From: Streptomyces sp. L-9-10
Lineage (GTDB): Bacteria > Actinomycetota > Actinomycetes > Streptomycetales > Streptomycetaceae
NCBI RefSeq assembly: GCF_004151105.1
Contig: NZ_PHRF01000090.1
Span: forward strand, 212,487-276,486
Reading direction: 5' to 3'
DNA length: 64,000 nt
Shown here in pieces: positions 8,864 through 16,939 of this stretch. The translations under genes and the position numbers were made by a program. A model generated the notes under the pieces. That model ran no database searches and had not been told where the DNA came from. It saw nothing but the letters and a program-made list of their open reading frames with translations. Positions within the stretch are counted from its first letter, which is position 1. The number at the start of each line of letters is the position of its first letter.

Positions 8864-9406
8864 TTGATCACGGCCAGGCCGCGCCCCGCACCGCAGCAGC
8901 TGTCCGACACGCCCCACCCGATATCCCCGCCCTCTCCACCCGTCTGTTCGGTGCGTCCCGCCCGCCCCCGGGACGCCACGGCGCTCGCCGCTCTCTCCGA
9001 GCCGTTCGTCCGCTCGGGCGCACTGCGCGCCCGGCCGTTCCAGATCTACGCCTGGCACGCCACTGATTTCCTGGTGGCCGAGGCGCCTGACGGGTCGTTG
9101 GCGGGCTGCCTGGCACTTCGTGTCCACCCGGAACCGACGCGGGACGGGCGGGTGAGCGGCGTTCTGTACAACTTCTGCGTCGCGCACGGCAGCCAGGGCA
9201 GTGGCCTGGGCGCACAGCTCCTGACCGACGCCCTCGCCGAGGGGAGTTCGCGGGAGCTCGACGCGGTGTTCACCGCGACGACCGGAAGCGGCCGCCTCTT
9301 CCTCCACCACGGCTTCGCCCCGGTCTCCTCTCGTCGTGCCCCGGAGACCTGGGCGCGTTCGCTGGATCCGCGGCGCGGCGCCAAGGTCCTCGCCCGCGTT
9401 CTGTGA
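8864..9406 (+). CDS. GNAT acetyltransferase, short N-acetylglutamate synthase-like
   Basis: 180-aa GNAT protein. The acetyl-CoA-binding segment is VAHGSQGSGLGAQLL, near residues 105-120, with a C-terminal FLHHGFAPVSS typical of the short actinobacterial N-acetylglutamate synthases (compare M. tuberculosis Rv2747). The start is a TTG, supported by the strong ribosome site GGAAGGAA five bases upstream. The first 35 residues are Pro-rich and probably disordered. It faces an N-acetylglutamate kinase across a shared terminator and both have iron boxes, so the pair probably makes N-acetylglutamyl phosphate for an arginine/ornithine-derived building block. Other acyl acceptors are possible. Confidence 0.72.
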   Translation: MITARPRPAPQQLSDTPHPISPPSPPVCSVRPARPRDATALAALSEPFVRSGALRARPFQIYAWHATDFLVAEAPDGSLAGCLALRVHPEPTRDGRVSGVLYNFCVAHGSQGSGLGAQLLTDALAEGSSRELDAVFTATTGSGRLFLHHGFAPVSSRRAPETWARSLDPRRGAKVLARVL

Positions 9407-9433
9407 CCACACCCCGGCGCGGGGGCGGCACGA

Positions 9434-9477
9434 CGGCGGGGAGGGCCCGAGCCGGATGGCCCGGACCCTCCCCGCCG
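9434..9477. terminator. Bidirectional hairpin terminator between convergent genes
   Basis: A perfect 12-bp stem (9434-9445 pairing with 9466-9477) around a 20-base GC-rich loop. It lies between the acetyltransferase stop (9406) and the kinase stop (9489) and can serve both directions. Confidence 0.7.
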
Positions 9478-9488
9478 GTCCCGCGGAC

Positions 9489-10388
9489 CTATACCTGGAC
9501 CTCCGCGTCCGGGACGACCGTCGTGCCCGTGCCCTCCTCGGAGAAGACACCGCGCAGCAGCGCGTGCGGCACCCGGCCGTCCAGTACATGGGCTCTGCGG
9601 ACCCCCGCGCGTACCGCCCGCAGACATCCCTCCATCTTCGGGAGCATGCCGCTCGCGAGCCCAGGGAGCAGCGCGTCCAGTTCGCCGGTGGTGATCCGGC
9701 CGATCACCTCGGTGCTGTGCGGCCAGTCCGCGTACAGCCCCTCGACATCGGTCAGCATCACCAGTCGCTCCGCGCCGAGCGCGGCGGCGAGCGCCGACGC
9801 CGCGAGATCGGCGTTGATGTTGTAGACCTCCCCGTCCGTACCACGGGCGATGGGGGAGACGACGGGGATACGGCCCGCGTCGAGCAGTGTGCGCAGGGTG
9901 CCGGGGTCCACGGACACCACCTCTCCGACGAGGCCGATGTCGACCGTGCGTCCGTCCACCCGTGCCGGGCGTCGTACGGCCGTCATGGTGTGCGCGTCCT
10001 CGCCCGACATGCCCACGGCGTAGGGGCCATGGGCGTTGAGGGCGCCGACCAGATCCCGCTGGACCCGGCCGGTCAGGACCATGCGGGCCACGTCCATGGT
10101 CTCGGGCGTGGTCACGCGCAGCCCGGCTTCGAAACGGACCTCCAGACCGAGGCGGTCGAGCATCGCGCTGATCTGGGGCCCGCCGCCGTGCACGACGACC
10201 GGACGCAGCCCCGCGCGCCGCAGCTCCACGACGTCCTGCGCGAACGTCCGGTGAAGCGCGGTGTCCACCATGGCGTTGCCGCCGAATTTGATGACCACGG
10301 TGCGGCCCCGGAGGTTTTTGAGCCGCAGTGGATCCGCTGTGACCAGGCCGGCGGCGGTCTCGGGCCGGCTGAAAGGGAGTGATCTCAT
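9489..10388 (-). CDS. argB: N-acetylglutamate kinase (paralogue in iron cluster)
   Basis: 299-aa amino-acid kinase fold. N-terminal VVIKFGGNAM, substrate loop VVVHGGGPQISAMLDRLG and C-terminal SGMLPKMEGCLRAVRAGV are diagnostic for N-acetylglutamate kinases, and length fits. The start at 10388 follows GGAACGAAG. An in-frame ATG at 10460 would overlap the upstream stop (ATGA) but adds 24 residues with no family counterpart. It sits behind the isochorismatase-like gene under an iron box. Being far from any other arg gene here suggests a dedicated, iron-regulated copy feeding siderophore precursor supply. A housekeeping argB elsewhere in the genome is expected. Confidence 0.82.
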   Translation of the reverse strand: MRSLPFSRPETAAGLVTADPLRLKNLRGRTVVIKFGGNAMVDTALHRTFAQDVVELRRAGLRPVVVHGGGPQISAMLDRLGLEVRFEAGLRVTTPETMDVARMVLTGRVQRDLVGALNAHGPYAVGMSGEDAHTMTAVRRPARVDGRTVDIGLVGEVVSVDPGTLRTLLDAGRIPVVSPIARGTDGEVYNINADLAASALAAALGAERLVMLTDVEGLYADWPHSTEVIGRITTGELDALLPGLASGMLPKMEGCLRAVRAGVRRAHVLDGRVPHALLRGVFSEEGTGTTVVPDAEVQV

Positions 10389-10456
10389 CCGCGTCTTCGT
10401 TCCGTCTTTCCGCGTGGGGAGGAGCTGGTGAATGGGGGCGGGAGGGGAGGGGGTTC

Positions 10457-11113
10457 TCATGTGATCCGTGTCGACTTGTGGAGAAGCAGGTCGCGCAGCA
10501 GCGCGTCCGTCGTGCGCACCACGCCGCACCTGGCCGCCCACCGCAGCGCCATGGTGTGGTCCTCCGCGGAGAAGTCGGCCACGGCGTCCGCGACGACGAA
10601 GGGCTGAATGTCGTTCATGAAGGCGTCGGCGGCTGTCAGGAGAACCCCGAGGTGCGCGTGCACACCGCAGATGATCAGCTGATCGCGGTTCTCCAGACGC
10701 AGCAGTCTGCCCAGATGGCTCCGGAGAAAGGCGTTGTGGCGCACGTTCGTCACCAGATGTTCGCCAGGTCGTGGGGCCAGCGGGGCGATGATCGCCGCGG
10801 CATCGGGCTCGTCGCCGATCCCGGGACCCCAGACGTCCCCCATGAGCCCGCGCCGGCCGGGCGGTTGGGCGGCCGGCTCGGCGGTGAACACCACCGGCAT
10901 GCCGAGTGTCCGGGCGAGCTCGCGCAGAGCGGCGATGTTGCGGACCATGTCGATGACGGGGGGCGCGAAGGCCGGAAAGGTCCCTACGAAGTGGTTCTGC
11001 ATGTCGTGCACGAGCAGTGCCGCCCGGCCGGGATCGATGTCCCACGTGGCACACGACGCGGGGAGCGCGGAGCGGTCGGGCATCGGATACGACGCGATGG
11101 CCGGCAGGCCCAT
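10457..11113 (-). CDS. Isochorismatase-like hydrolase, catalytic Lys replaced
   Basis: 218-aa isochorismatase-family protein resembling the EntB/DhbB hydrolase domain but without an aryl-carrier domain. Visible: MGLPAIASYPMPD start, the catalytic Asp in LLVHDMQNHF, GDVWGPGI, CGVHAHLGVLLTA and DAFMNDIQPFVVADA. The segment that normally reads VKWRYSAF reads TNVRHNAF, so the catalytic Lys is Asn. The start at 11113 is supported by GGGGAGGG upstream, and it places the iron box at 11157-11175 in the promoter. It may be an inactive or repurposed 2,3-dihydroxybenzoate-pathway protein. No other DHB genes are present in the window. Confidence 0.8.
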   Translation of the reverse strand: MGLPAIASYPMPDRSALPASCATWDIDPGRAALLVHDMQNHFVGTFPAFAPPVIDMVRNIAALRELARTLGMPVVFTAEPAAQPPGRRGLMGDVWGPGIGDEPDAAAIIAPLAPRPGEHLVTNVRHNAFLRSHLGRLLRLENRDQLIICGVHAHLGVLLTAADAFMNDIQPFVVADAVADFSAEDHTMALRWAARCGVVRTTDALLRDLLLHKSTRIT

Positions 11114-11156
11114 GACTGTCCCTCCCCGGGTGACGTGTATGCCCCACCGAATGAAC

Positions 11157-11175
11157 TTAGCTAAGCCTAGCCTAA
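11157..11175 (-). promoter_or_regulatory. Iron box for isochorismatase-like/argB operon
   Basis: TTAGCTAAGCCTAGCCTAA matches 16 of 19 positions of the iron box palindrome and lies 43 bases upstream of the start at 11113. Confidence 0.78.
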
Positions 11176-11283
11176 CTTGCATCCTGGTCGGTCAACTCGC
11201 CCTCCGGTGAAGGGTGGTGCGCGGCCCTCGTCCCCTCGGTCCGTACTCCATGACCCCGGCCGGGGAACGTGCCGGGACGACAA

Positions 11284-11298
11284 GTAAGGTAACCCTAA
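11284..11298 (+). promoter_or_regulatory. Weak iron box-like site upstream of PNPOx-family gene
   Basis: GTAAGGTAACCCTAA resembles half of the iron box (10 of 14 positions over the better half) and lies 53 bases before the TTG start at 11352. It is weaker than the other sites here and is called mainly because of position. Confidence 0.4.
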
Positions 11299-11351
11299 TA
11301 GTGCCTGGTCAGCGTCCCGCTGCGGCAGCCCCTCACGGTACGGAGCCCCCC

Positions 11352-11930
11352 TTGTCGAACGCCTCGCCAGGCGCCCGCCCCACCGCCCGGGATCTCCTCG
11401 CCGGAGCCGTACCCGTGGGGTCGGCCGACGAGTTGCGCGACATCCTCGGCGTGCCCCACCCCATCGTCATCGACAAGGTGCACGACCGGCTCACCGAGGA
11501 GGACCTGGACCTGCTGGCCCGTTCCCCCTTCTGCGCCCTGTCCACCGCGGACGCGGCGGGGAACTGCGATGTCTCCCCGCGCGGTGACGGCCCGGGATTC
11601 ACCCACGTCCTCGACGCGTCCACCCTCGCCCTGCCCGATCGGCCGGGCAACCGGCGCGGCGACAGCTTCCACAACGTGCTGTCCAACCCGCATGTGGGGC
11701 TGCTCTATCTGATACCCGGCGTGATGGACGTGCTGCGCGTCAACGGCCGCGCCCGCGTCCTCAGGGACGCCCTGTTCTTCGACGCGATGACGGTCAGGGG
11801 CCGGCGTCCGGACCTCGCCCTGGTCGTCGAGATCGACGAGATCTTCCGCCACTGTCCGGCGGCGCTCCGCCGCTCGGGTGTGTGGTCGCCGGAGACATGG
11901 GAGCGGGCCACGGAGCCGGCCCCGGCGTGA
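11352..11930 (+). CDS. Pyridoxamine 5'-phosphate oxidase-family FMN-binding protein
   Basis: 192-aa PNPOx-like split-barrel protein of the MSMEG_1061-type family. Motifs include FCALSTADAAGNCDVSPRGD and RRGDSFHNVLSNPHVGLLYLIPG, where the flavin phosphate is usually bound, and a C-terminal EIFRHCPAALRRSGVW. These proteins bind FMN or F420 and reduce or oxidise small molecules; the substrate is unknown. The TTG start at 11352 has GGAG six bases upstream. Earlier in-frame codons (GTG 11301, ATG 11214) would overlap or precede the iron-box-like site. It converges on the second importer. Confidence 0.75.
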   Translation: MSNASPGARPTARDLLAGAVPVGSADELRDILGVPHPIVIDKVHDRLTEEDLDLLARSPFCALSTADAAGNCDVSPRGDGPGFTHVLDASTLALPDRPGNRRGDSFHNVLSNPHVGLLYLIPGVMDVLRVNGRARVLRDALFFDAMTVRGRRPDLALVVEIDEIFRHCPAALRRSGVWSPETWERATEPAPA

Positions 11931-11951
11931 CGCGGTACCCCGCACCCCCTG

Positions 11952-14117
11952 CTATCCGGCGGCCTTCGACCGCCACAGCAGCCAGCCGAAGTAGGGGGCG
12001 CCGATCACCGCGGTGACGACTCCGACGGGGATCTGAGCGGGCGCGATGACCGTCCGGCCGAGCAGGTCGGCGACCACCACCAGCAGGGCGCCCGTCAGCG
12101 CGGCCACCGGGAGCACCCGGCCATGACGCCGGCCCACCAGGGCGCGCGCCGCATGCGGTGCCACGAGCCCGACGAAGCCGATGACCCCGACCGCCGCCAC
12201 CGACGCGGCGGTGAGCACCACCGCGACGCCGAGCAGCGCCAGACGCGTGCCGCCGAGGCGGATCCCGAGCAGTCGCGGTGTGTCGCCGTCCAGACCGATG
12301 AGATCGAGGTCGCGGCGCATCGCGGCGAGTACCGGCAGGGACACGGCGAGAGCGCCGAACACCGGGAGGACCTCGGGGAACGTACGCCCGTAGGTCGAGC
12401 CGGAGAGCCACACGAGCGCCTTCGTCCCGTTGTGCGGATCGGTCAGCACGATCAGCAGACTGACCAGCGCCGCCGCGCCCGCGGAGACACCGATACCGAT
12501 CAACACCAGCCGGTTCTGCTCCAGTCCGTGCCGTACCGCGAGTCCGAAGACCAGCGCGGTGGCCGCCGCGGCCCCGGCGAGCGCGGATCCGCCGATCAGC
12601 CAGAAGCTCGCGAGCGGGACGGCCGTCAGGGTGATGACGGCGCCGACCCCCGCTCCTCCGACGACCCCGAGGATGCCCGGTTCCGCGAGCGGATTGCGCG
12701 AGACCGCCTGCACGACCGTGCCCGCCGTCGCGAGCGCGGCACCCGAGAGCAGCGCCGCGGTGATGCGCGGCATCCGGGTGTCGAGGACGTAGGTGACGAA
12801 CTGCCCGGACCTGCCCGTGAGCCAGTTCGCCACATCGCCGAGCAACAGCGGGGCGTCGCCGAGGAGAGTCGCCGCGACGACCGCGGCGACGAGAGCGGTG
12901 CTCACCACCGAGACGGTGAGGACGAAGGCCCGGCGGCTCCGCAGCCGTGCGAAGGCGGCCTCGGGGCGGGTGGAGCCCCCGTCCCGGGACCGGTGGGCGA
13001 GGACGACGAGTACCACGGCGCCGAAGAAGCTGGTCACGATGCCGGTCGGTACGGCCGCGCCCGCCTGGGCCCCGAAGAGGGCGCGCAGCAGGACATCGGC
13101 GCCGAGCACGACGAGTACGCCCGCCAGCGCCGAGGCGGGGATGAACGCGCGGTGGCGCAGGAGCGCCGGCATACGGGCACCGGCCAGCCGGACGATCGCG
13201 GGCGCGCACAGCCCGACGAAGCCGATGGGCCCGGCGACGGTGACGGAGACGGCGGCGAGGATCACGGACAGGACGACGGCGACGGCCCGGGTGAGGCGGG
13301 GGCTGACCCCGACCACCTGGGCTTCGTCGTCACCGAGTCCGAGGATGTCGAGCCGCCTGCCGAGCACGACCAGCCCGGCCAGTGCCACGAGCGCGACCGG
13401 GGCGAGCCGGTCGATCGTCTGCATGCCGGTCTGAGCGAGGGAGCCGTTGCCCCACGCGTAGAGGCCGGTGGTCTGCTGGGCGCGCAGAAGCAGGAGCATC
13501 TGGCTCAGCCCGCCGAGCCCGAGGGTGAGTGCGGAGCCCGCCAGGACGAGCCGGGTGGGGCCCGCCCCGGCACGGGCGAGGCCCAGCACGAGGACGGCGG
13601 CGAGCAGCCCGCCGGCCAGGGCCGTGCCACCGGCCGGGAAGGCGGGCAGGGTGATGCCGAACGCGGCGACGGCGACGACCGCGAGATAGGCGCCGGCGTT
13701 CACGGCGAGCGTGTCGGGCGAGGCCAGGACGTTGCGCGACACCGACTGAAGTACGGCTCCGGCCGCGCCCAGCGTGCAGCCGACCACCAGCCCGGCGGCG
13801 AGCCGCGGCAGCCGCGAGGCCACGAGCACGGCGTCCGCCTGGGCCGAACCGCCGCCGTCGCCCCCGGCCCACAGGGTGCCGAAGGCGCGCCAGAGGGCGT
13901 GCGGTCCGACGGCCGCCGTGCCCTGGCCGATGTGCACGACCGCGAGTGCGACCAGCGCGAGCAGCGCCCCGAGCGCGAGAAGCGCGAGAGAGCCGCGGTG
14001 TGCCGGCCCGCCGGCCCCGGCGGAGGGTGTCCCGTCCGTCGGGGCGGCCGGTGTCTCCTCCGCCGGGGCCGCTGACGACGCGCCCGCGGTCTTCGTCGTG
14101 CGGGTGCTCACGTTCAC
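11952..14117 (-). CDS. Fused double FecCD siderophore permease (FhuB-like)
   Basis: 721-aa permease consisting of two FecCD units joined in tandem, as in FhuB. The first (about residues 50-370) contains AVLQSVSRNVLASPDTLAV and GPIGFVGLCAPAIVRL. The second (about 400-720) contains RMPRITAALLSG, VVQAVSRNPLAEPGILG and VIGFVGLVAPHAARAL. Some twenty hydrophobic helices are expected. The start is a GTG at 14117 overlapping the stop of the binding-protein gene (GTGA). Longer in-frame extensions to 14240 lie inside that gene. One polypeptide replaces the heterodimer used by the first importer in this window. Confidence 0.88.
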   Translation of the reverse strand: MNVSTRTTKTAGASSAAPAEETPAAPTDGTPSAGAGGPAHRGSLALLALGALLALVALAVVHIGQGTAAVGPHALWRAFGTLWAGGDGGGSAQADAVLVASRLPRLAAGLVVGCTLGAAGAVLQSVSRNVLASPDTLAVNAGAYLAVVAVAAFGITLPAFPAGGTALAGGLLAAVLVLGLARAGAGPTRLVLAGSALTLGLGGLSQMLLLLRAQQTTGLYAWGNGSLAQTGMQTIDRLAPVALVALAGLVVLGRRLDILGLGDDEAQVVGVSPRLTRAVAVVLSVILAAVSVTVAGPIGFVGLCAPAIVRLAGARMPALLRHRAFIPASALAGVLVVLGADVLLRALFGAQAGAAVPTGIVTSFFGAVVLVVLAHRSRDGGSTRPEAAFARLRSRRAFVLTVSVVSTALVAAVVAATLLGDAPLLLGDVANWLTGRSGQFVTYVLDTRMPRITAALLSGAALATAGTVVQAVSRNPLAEPGILGVVGGAGVGAVITLTAVPLASFWLIGGSALAGAAAATALVFGLAVRHGLEQNRLVLIGIGVSAGAAALVSLLIVLTDPHNGTKALVWLSGSTYGRTFPEVLPVFGALAVSLPVLAAMRRDLDLIGLDGDTPRLLGIRLGGTRLALLGVAVVLTAASVAAVGVIGFVGLVAPHAARALVGRRHGRVLPVAALTGALLVVVADLLGRTVIAPAQIPVGVVTAVIGAPYFGWLLWRSKAAG

Positions 14118-15088
14118 GGGGCGAGTGCGTCCACGAGCGCGTCGACGTACTGCGTCATCGACGCCGTACCACCGAACATCCAGATGCCGTCCGGGAGCCG
14201 GTGGACGTTGTCCTTCTTGACGAAGGGCAGCGACTTCCACACCGCGTTGTCCTTGAGCCCTTCGGCGAACGGGTCCCCGTTGTCGGCGGTGTTGGCGATG
14301 TACACGAACTGGGCGTCGCCGATCTTCGTCAGGCCCTCCACGTCCGTCGCCGCCAGGCCGTAGCCCTTGTCGCCCTTCATGGTCCAGGGGCTGACCAGGC
14401 CGAGTTCGGTGTTGATGTCGGTGATGAGCGAGCCCTTCACGTAGGGGCGCACCGAGACCTGGCTGCCTTCCTTCCAGCCGTCGGCGAAGGCGACCTTCTC
14501 GCCGTCGAGGCCGGCGGCCGCGAGTTCCTTCTTACCCTGGGCGATCTTCTCGCGGAAGGCGGCGATCTCGGTCCTGGCCCTGTCCTCGGTTCCGGTGGCC
14601 TTGGCGATGAGGTTCACGTTGTCGGTCATCTGCTCGATCTGCCGGCCGGCGTCCGCCGCCCGTACCACGATGAGCGGGGCCACCTTGGAGAGTTGGGTGA
14701 CGGCGGAGGCCGGCAGGTCGTCCGTCGCGACGATGAGGTCGGGTTCGAGAGCGGCGACCGTGTCCACGCTGGGCTCGCCGCGGGTACCGATGTCCTTGAC
14801 GTCGCCGGTCAGCGGAGCGGCGGTGTCGTAGGCCCGGTAGCCCTTCACGTCGGCGACGCCGACCGGCTCGACGCCCAGCGTGACGAGCGATTCGACGACG
14901 TTCCATTCGGTGCCGACGACACGCTCGGCCGGCCCGTCGAGCGTCACCTTCTTGCCGCGTGCGTCGGTGATGGTCAGTGCGGAACCCGAGGCGGAGTCCT
15001 CCTTGGGCGCCTCGGAGGTGCCGCAGCCGACGAGGGTGATCGCGGCGGTCCCGGCGATCACGGGCCATGCCCAGTGCTTGGTCGTCAT
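14114..15088 (-). CDS. Siderophore-binding lipoprotein (FecB/FhuD type)
   Basis: 324-aa periplasmic-binding-type protein. The signal peptide ends in lipobox LVGC with Cys22. Conserved class III binding-protein features follow: RVVGTEWNVVESLVTLGVEPVGVAD, DIGTRGEPSVDTVAALEPDLIV and, near the C-terminus, NAVWKSLPFVKKDNV. It should capture ferric siderophore at the cell surface and deliver it to the fused permease whose gene overlaps its stop. It is the middle gene of the ATPase-binding protein-permease operon. The ligand class (hydroxamate or catecholate) cannot be deduced. Confidence 0.87.
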   Translation of the reverse strand: MTTKHWAWPVIAGTAAITLVGCGTSEAPKEDSASGSALTITDARGKKVTLDGPAERVVGTEWNVVESLVTLGVEPVGVADVKGYRAYDTAAPLTGDVKDIGTRGEPSVDTVAALEPDLIVATDDLPASAVTQLSKVAPLIVVRAADAGRQIEQMTDNVNLIAKATGTEDRARTEIAAFREKIAQGKKELAAAGLDGEKVAFADGWKEGSQVSVRPYVKGSLITDINTELGLVSPWTMKGDKGYGLAATDVEGLTKIGDAQFVYIANTADNGDPFAEGLKDNAVWKSLPFVKKDNVHRLPDGIWMFGGTASMTQYVDALVDALAP

Positions 15089-15096
15089 GAGGTGTT

Positions 15097-16026
15097 TCAG
15101 GGCCTTTCGAGCCGAAGGTGGTGTCTTCCCACCGCACGGGTGCGGGGGGTGCCCGTAGCAGGGTCGGGTTCGACATCGATACGGATGCCGTAGGTGTCGG
15201 TGAGCAGTTGGGGGTCGTACACCTCGGCGGGTGTCCCGGCGGCGGCGACGCGGCCCGAGGACAGCAGGACGACCTGGTCCGCCACCGCGGCGGCCTGATC
15301 CAGGTCGTGCAGCACGACGCCGATGGTCACGCTGTGGGTGTCGGCGAGCTCCCGCACGAGGTCCAGGATCTCCACCTGGTAGCGCAGGTCGAGATAGGTC
15401 GTCGGTTCGTCGAGGAGCAGCACCTCGGTGTCCTGCGCCAGGCAGCAGGCGAACCAGACGCGTTGGAGCTGGCCTCCGGAGAGGCTCTCGACGCCGCGGT
15501 CGGCGAGTCCTGCGATGTTCGTGACGGCCAGGGCGTGTTCGACGAGCCGCGCGCCGTCCGGGTCGTTCCCTCTCAGCCGGCCGCGGTACGGGTGCCGGCC
15601 GAAGCCGACCACCTCGCGGACGCTGAGACCGGCCGGGGTGGTGCGGCTCTGCGCGAGCAGTGTGACGCGCCGGGCGAAGTCCGTACGGGAGAGGGCGAGG
15701 GCGTCGACCGGCTCGTTGTCCCCGGCGTCCCCGGAGCCCTCGGCGGGTACGGTCACGCTGCCGGTACGCGCCCGGTGCAGGCGGGCGACAGCCCGCAACA
15801 GGGTTGATTTTCCACTGCCGTTCGGACCGATGAGCGCGGTGACCCGCCCTCGCGGAAGACGGAGGTCCGCCTCGTGTACGACGTCCACGCCGTCGTAGGC
15901 GACCGTGATCCCCGTGGCGGCGAGGCCGGACGGAGGTCCGGCGCTCCTCGCGGACGCGCCTGGGGAGTCGGCCAGGGTGCGGTGAGGCCGTCGGGTGTCT
16001 GGTCGGCCGGATGGAGTCACGATCAC
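15097..16026 (-). CDS. Siderophore ABC importer ATPase
   Basis: 309-aa FepC-type ATPase. Walker A is GPNGSGKST, the signature is LSGGQLQRVWF, Walker B is VLLLDEPTTYLD and the switch His is in VLHDLDQAA. The first 36 residues precede the conserved domain and are poorly structured. The GTG start at 16026 lies only 5 bases from the iron box (16032-16050) and has no Shine-Dalgarno sequence, which suggests leaderless translation or a start further in. It is first in the operon with the lipoprotein and fused permease. Confidence 0.85.
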   Translation of the reverse strand: MIVTPSGRPDTRRPHRTLADSPGASARSAGPPSGLAATGITVAYDGVDVVHEADLRLPRGRVTALIGPNGSGKSTLLRAVARLHRARTGSVTVPAEGSGDAGDNEPVDALALSRTDFARRVTLLAQSRTTPAGLSVREVVGFGRHPYRGRLRGNDPDGARLVEHALAVTNIAGLADRGVESLSGGQLQRVWFACCLAQDTEVLLLDEPTTYLDLRYQVEILDLVRELADTHSVTIGVVLHDLDQAAAVADQVVLLSSGRVAAAGTPAEVYDPQLLTDTYGIRIDVEPDPATGTPRTRAVGRHHLRLERP

Positions 16027-16031
16027 CCGAC

Positions 16032-16050
16032 AGAGGTTAGCCTAACCTAA
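16032..16050 (-). promoter_or_regulatory. Iron box for second importer operon
   Basis: AGAGGTTAGCCTAACCTAA matches 17 of 19 positions of the consensus. It abuts the start codon of the ATPase gene. Confidence 0.85.
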
Positions 16051-16200
16051 GTGACAGTTGAAAACCGGCCTTGACTCAGGGGTGGTGGCTGGAAATGAAC
16101 CTGGAGGGCGTTGACCGCCCCGGCTCCCCGTGGCGGTGCCGGCCTTCTGTCGAGGTGTTGGTGCGCTGGCGCGCGGCGCTCGCCCCTCCCGCCTCCCGTC

Positions 16201-16761
16201 TCACCTCCGGGGGCTGACTCCCTCCATGGTCAGGGCGAGCAGCCGGTGTGCCTCGGCGGCGGGGTCCGGATGGTGTTCCGTGGCCAGGGCGATGCCCGTG
16301 ACCAGCGTGACCAGGTCGGCGGCGGTCACGCCCGGTGCCACCGCGCCGGCCTGGGCGGCGCGGTGCAGCAGCGGGTCGGCCGCCCAGGTGAGCTTGGCCG
16401 AGCAGGCGTTCACATGGCCCGGACCGTCCGTCTCGTCCAGGGCCAGCGCGTCGCCCATGCCCCGCGCGGAGGCGGCGTAGGCGGTGAGCGCGCCCAGCCA
16501 CTCCAGCAGAGCGGTCCGCGCGTCGGCCGCCGTGGCCAGCTCCGCGGCGCGGGCGCACAGGGCCTCGATCCGTTCGCCGAACACCGTTTCCAGCAGTGCG
16601 CGCCGACCGGGGAAGTGGCGGCGCACGGTGGCCGATCCGACCCCCGCGACGCGGGCGATCTGCTCCAGGGAGGCGTCGGCGCCGTGCGCGGCGACCTCCT
16701 CCTCGGCCACGGCGAGGATCCGCGCGTAGTTGCGCCGGGCGTCCGCGCGCTGGACGGTCAT
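16201..16761 (-). CDS. TetR/AcrR-family transcriptional regulator
   Basis: 186-aa TetR repressor. The N-terminal HTH (residues about 12-55) reads EQIARVAGVGSATVRRHFPGRRAL, and the ligand domain follows with ALALDETDGPGHV and a C-terminal LVTLVTGIALATEHHPDP. It is transcribed divergently from the NmrA-family gene. The intergenic region holds a perfect 9-bp inverted repeat, so the simplest model is repression of both genes, released by a small ligand or redox signal. Confidence 0.88.
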   Translation of the reverse strand: MTVQRADARRNYARILAVAEEEVAAHGADASLEQIARVAGVGSATVRRHFPGRRALLETVFGERIEALCARAAELATAADARTALLEWLGALTAYAASARGMGDALALDETDGPGHVNACSAKLTWAADPLLHRAAQAGAVAPGVTAADLVTLVTGIALATEHHPDPAAEAHRLLALTMEGVSPRR

Positions 16762-16779
16762 GGCGTCATCTCCGGGGTT

Positions 16780-16838
16780 GCTAAGCGGCGGGGTCCTCCG
16801 TATCGTACCGGAGCGTAAGTGGCGGGCCTCGCCACTTA
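16780..16838. promoter_or_regulatory. Candidate TetR operators between tetR and nmrA-like gene
   Basis: At 16816-16838, TAAGTGGCG and CGCCACTTA form perfect 9-bp arms around GGCCT. A second partial copy, GCTAAGCGGCGGGG, lies at 16780-16793 close to the tetR start. The two sites suit autoregulation plus control of the divergent gene. Confidence 0.65.
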
Positions 16839-16939
16839 GCCCTGTCCGGCCGGTCCTCGCAGGTCCGCGACGCGACCGGACGGCACCTGGCCGCCTCTCA
16901 CCACCCGATCACCACCCGATCACCATCCGAGGAACCACC

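Noticed and set aside
10460..11147. Upstream extension of the argB frame to 552 aa
   Set aside because: The extra sequence is the isochorismatase-like gene read in another frame. The kinase family begins near 10388.
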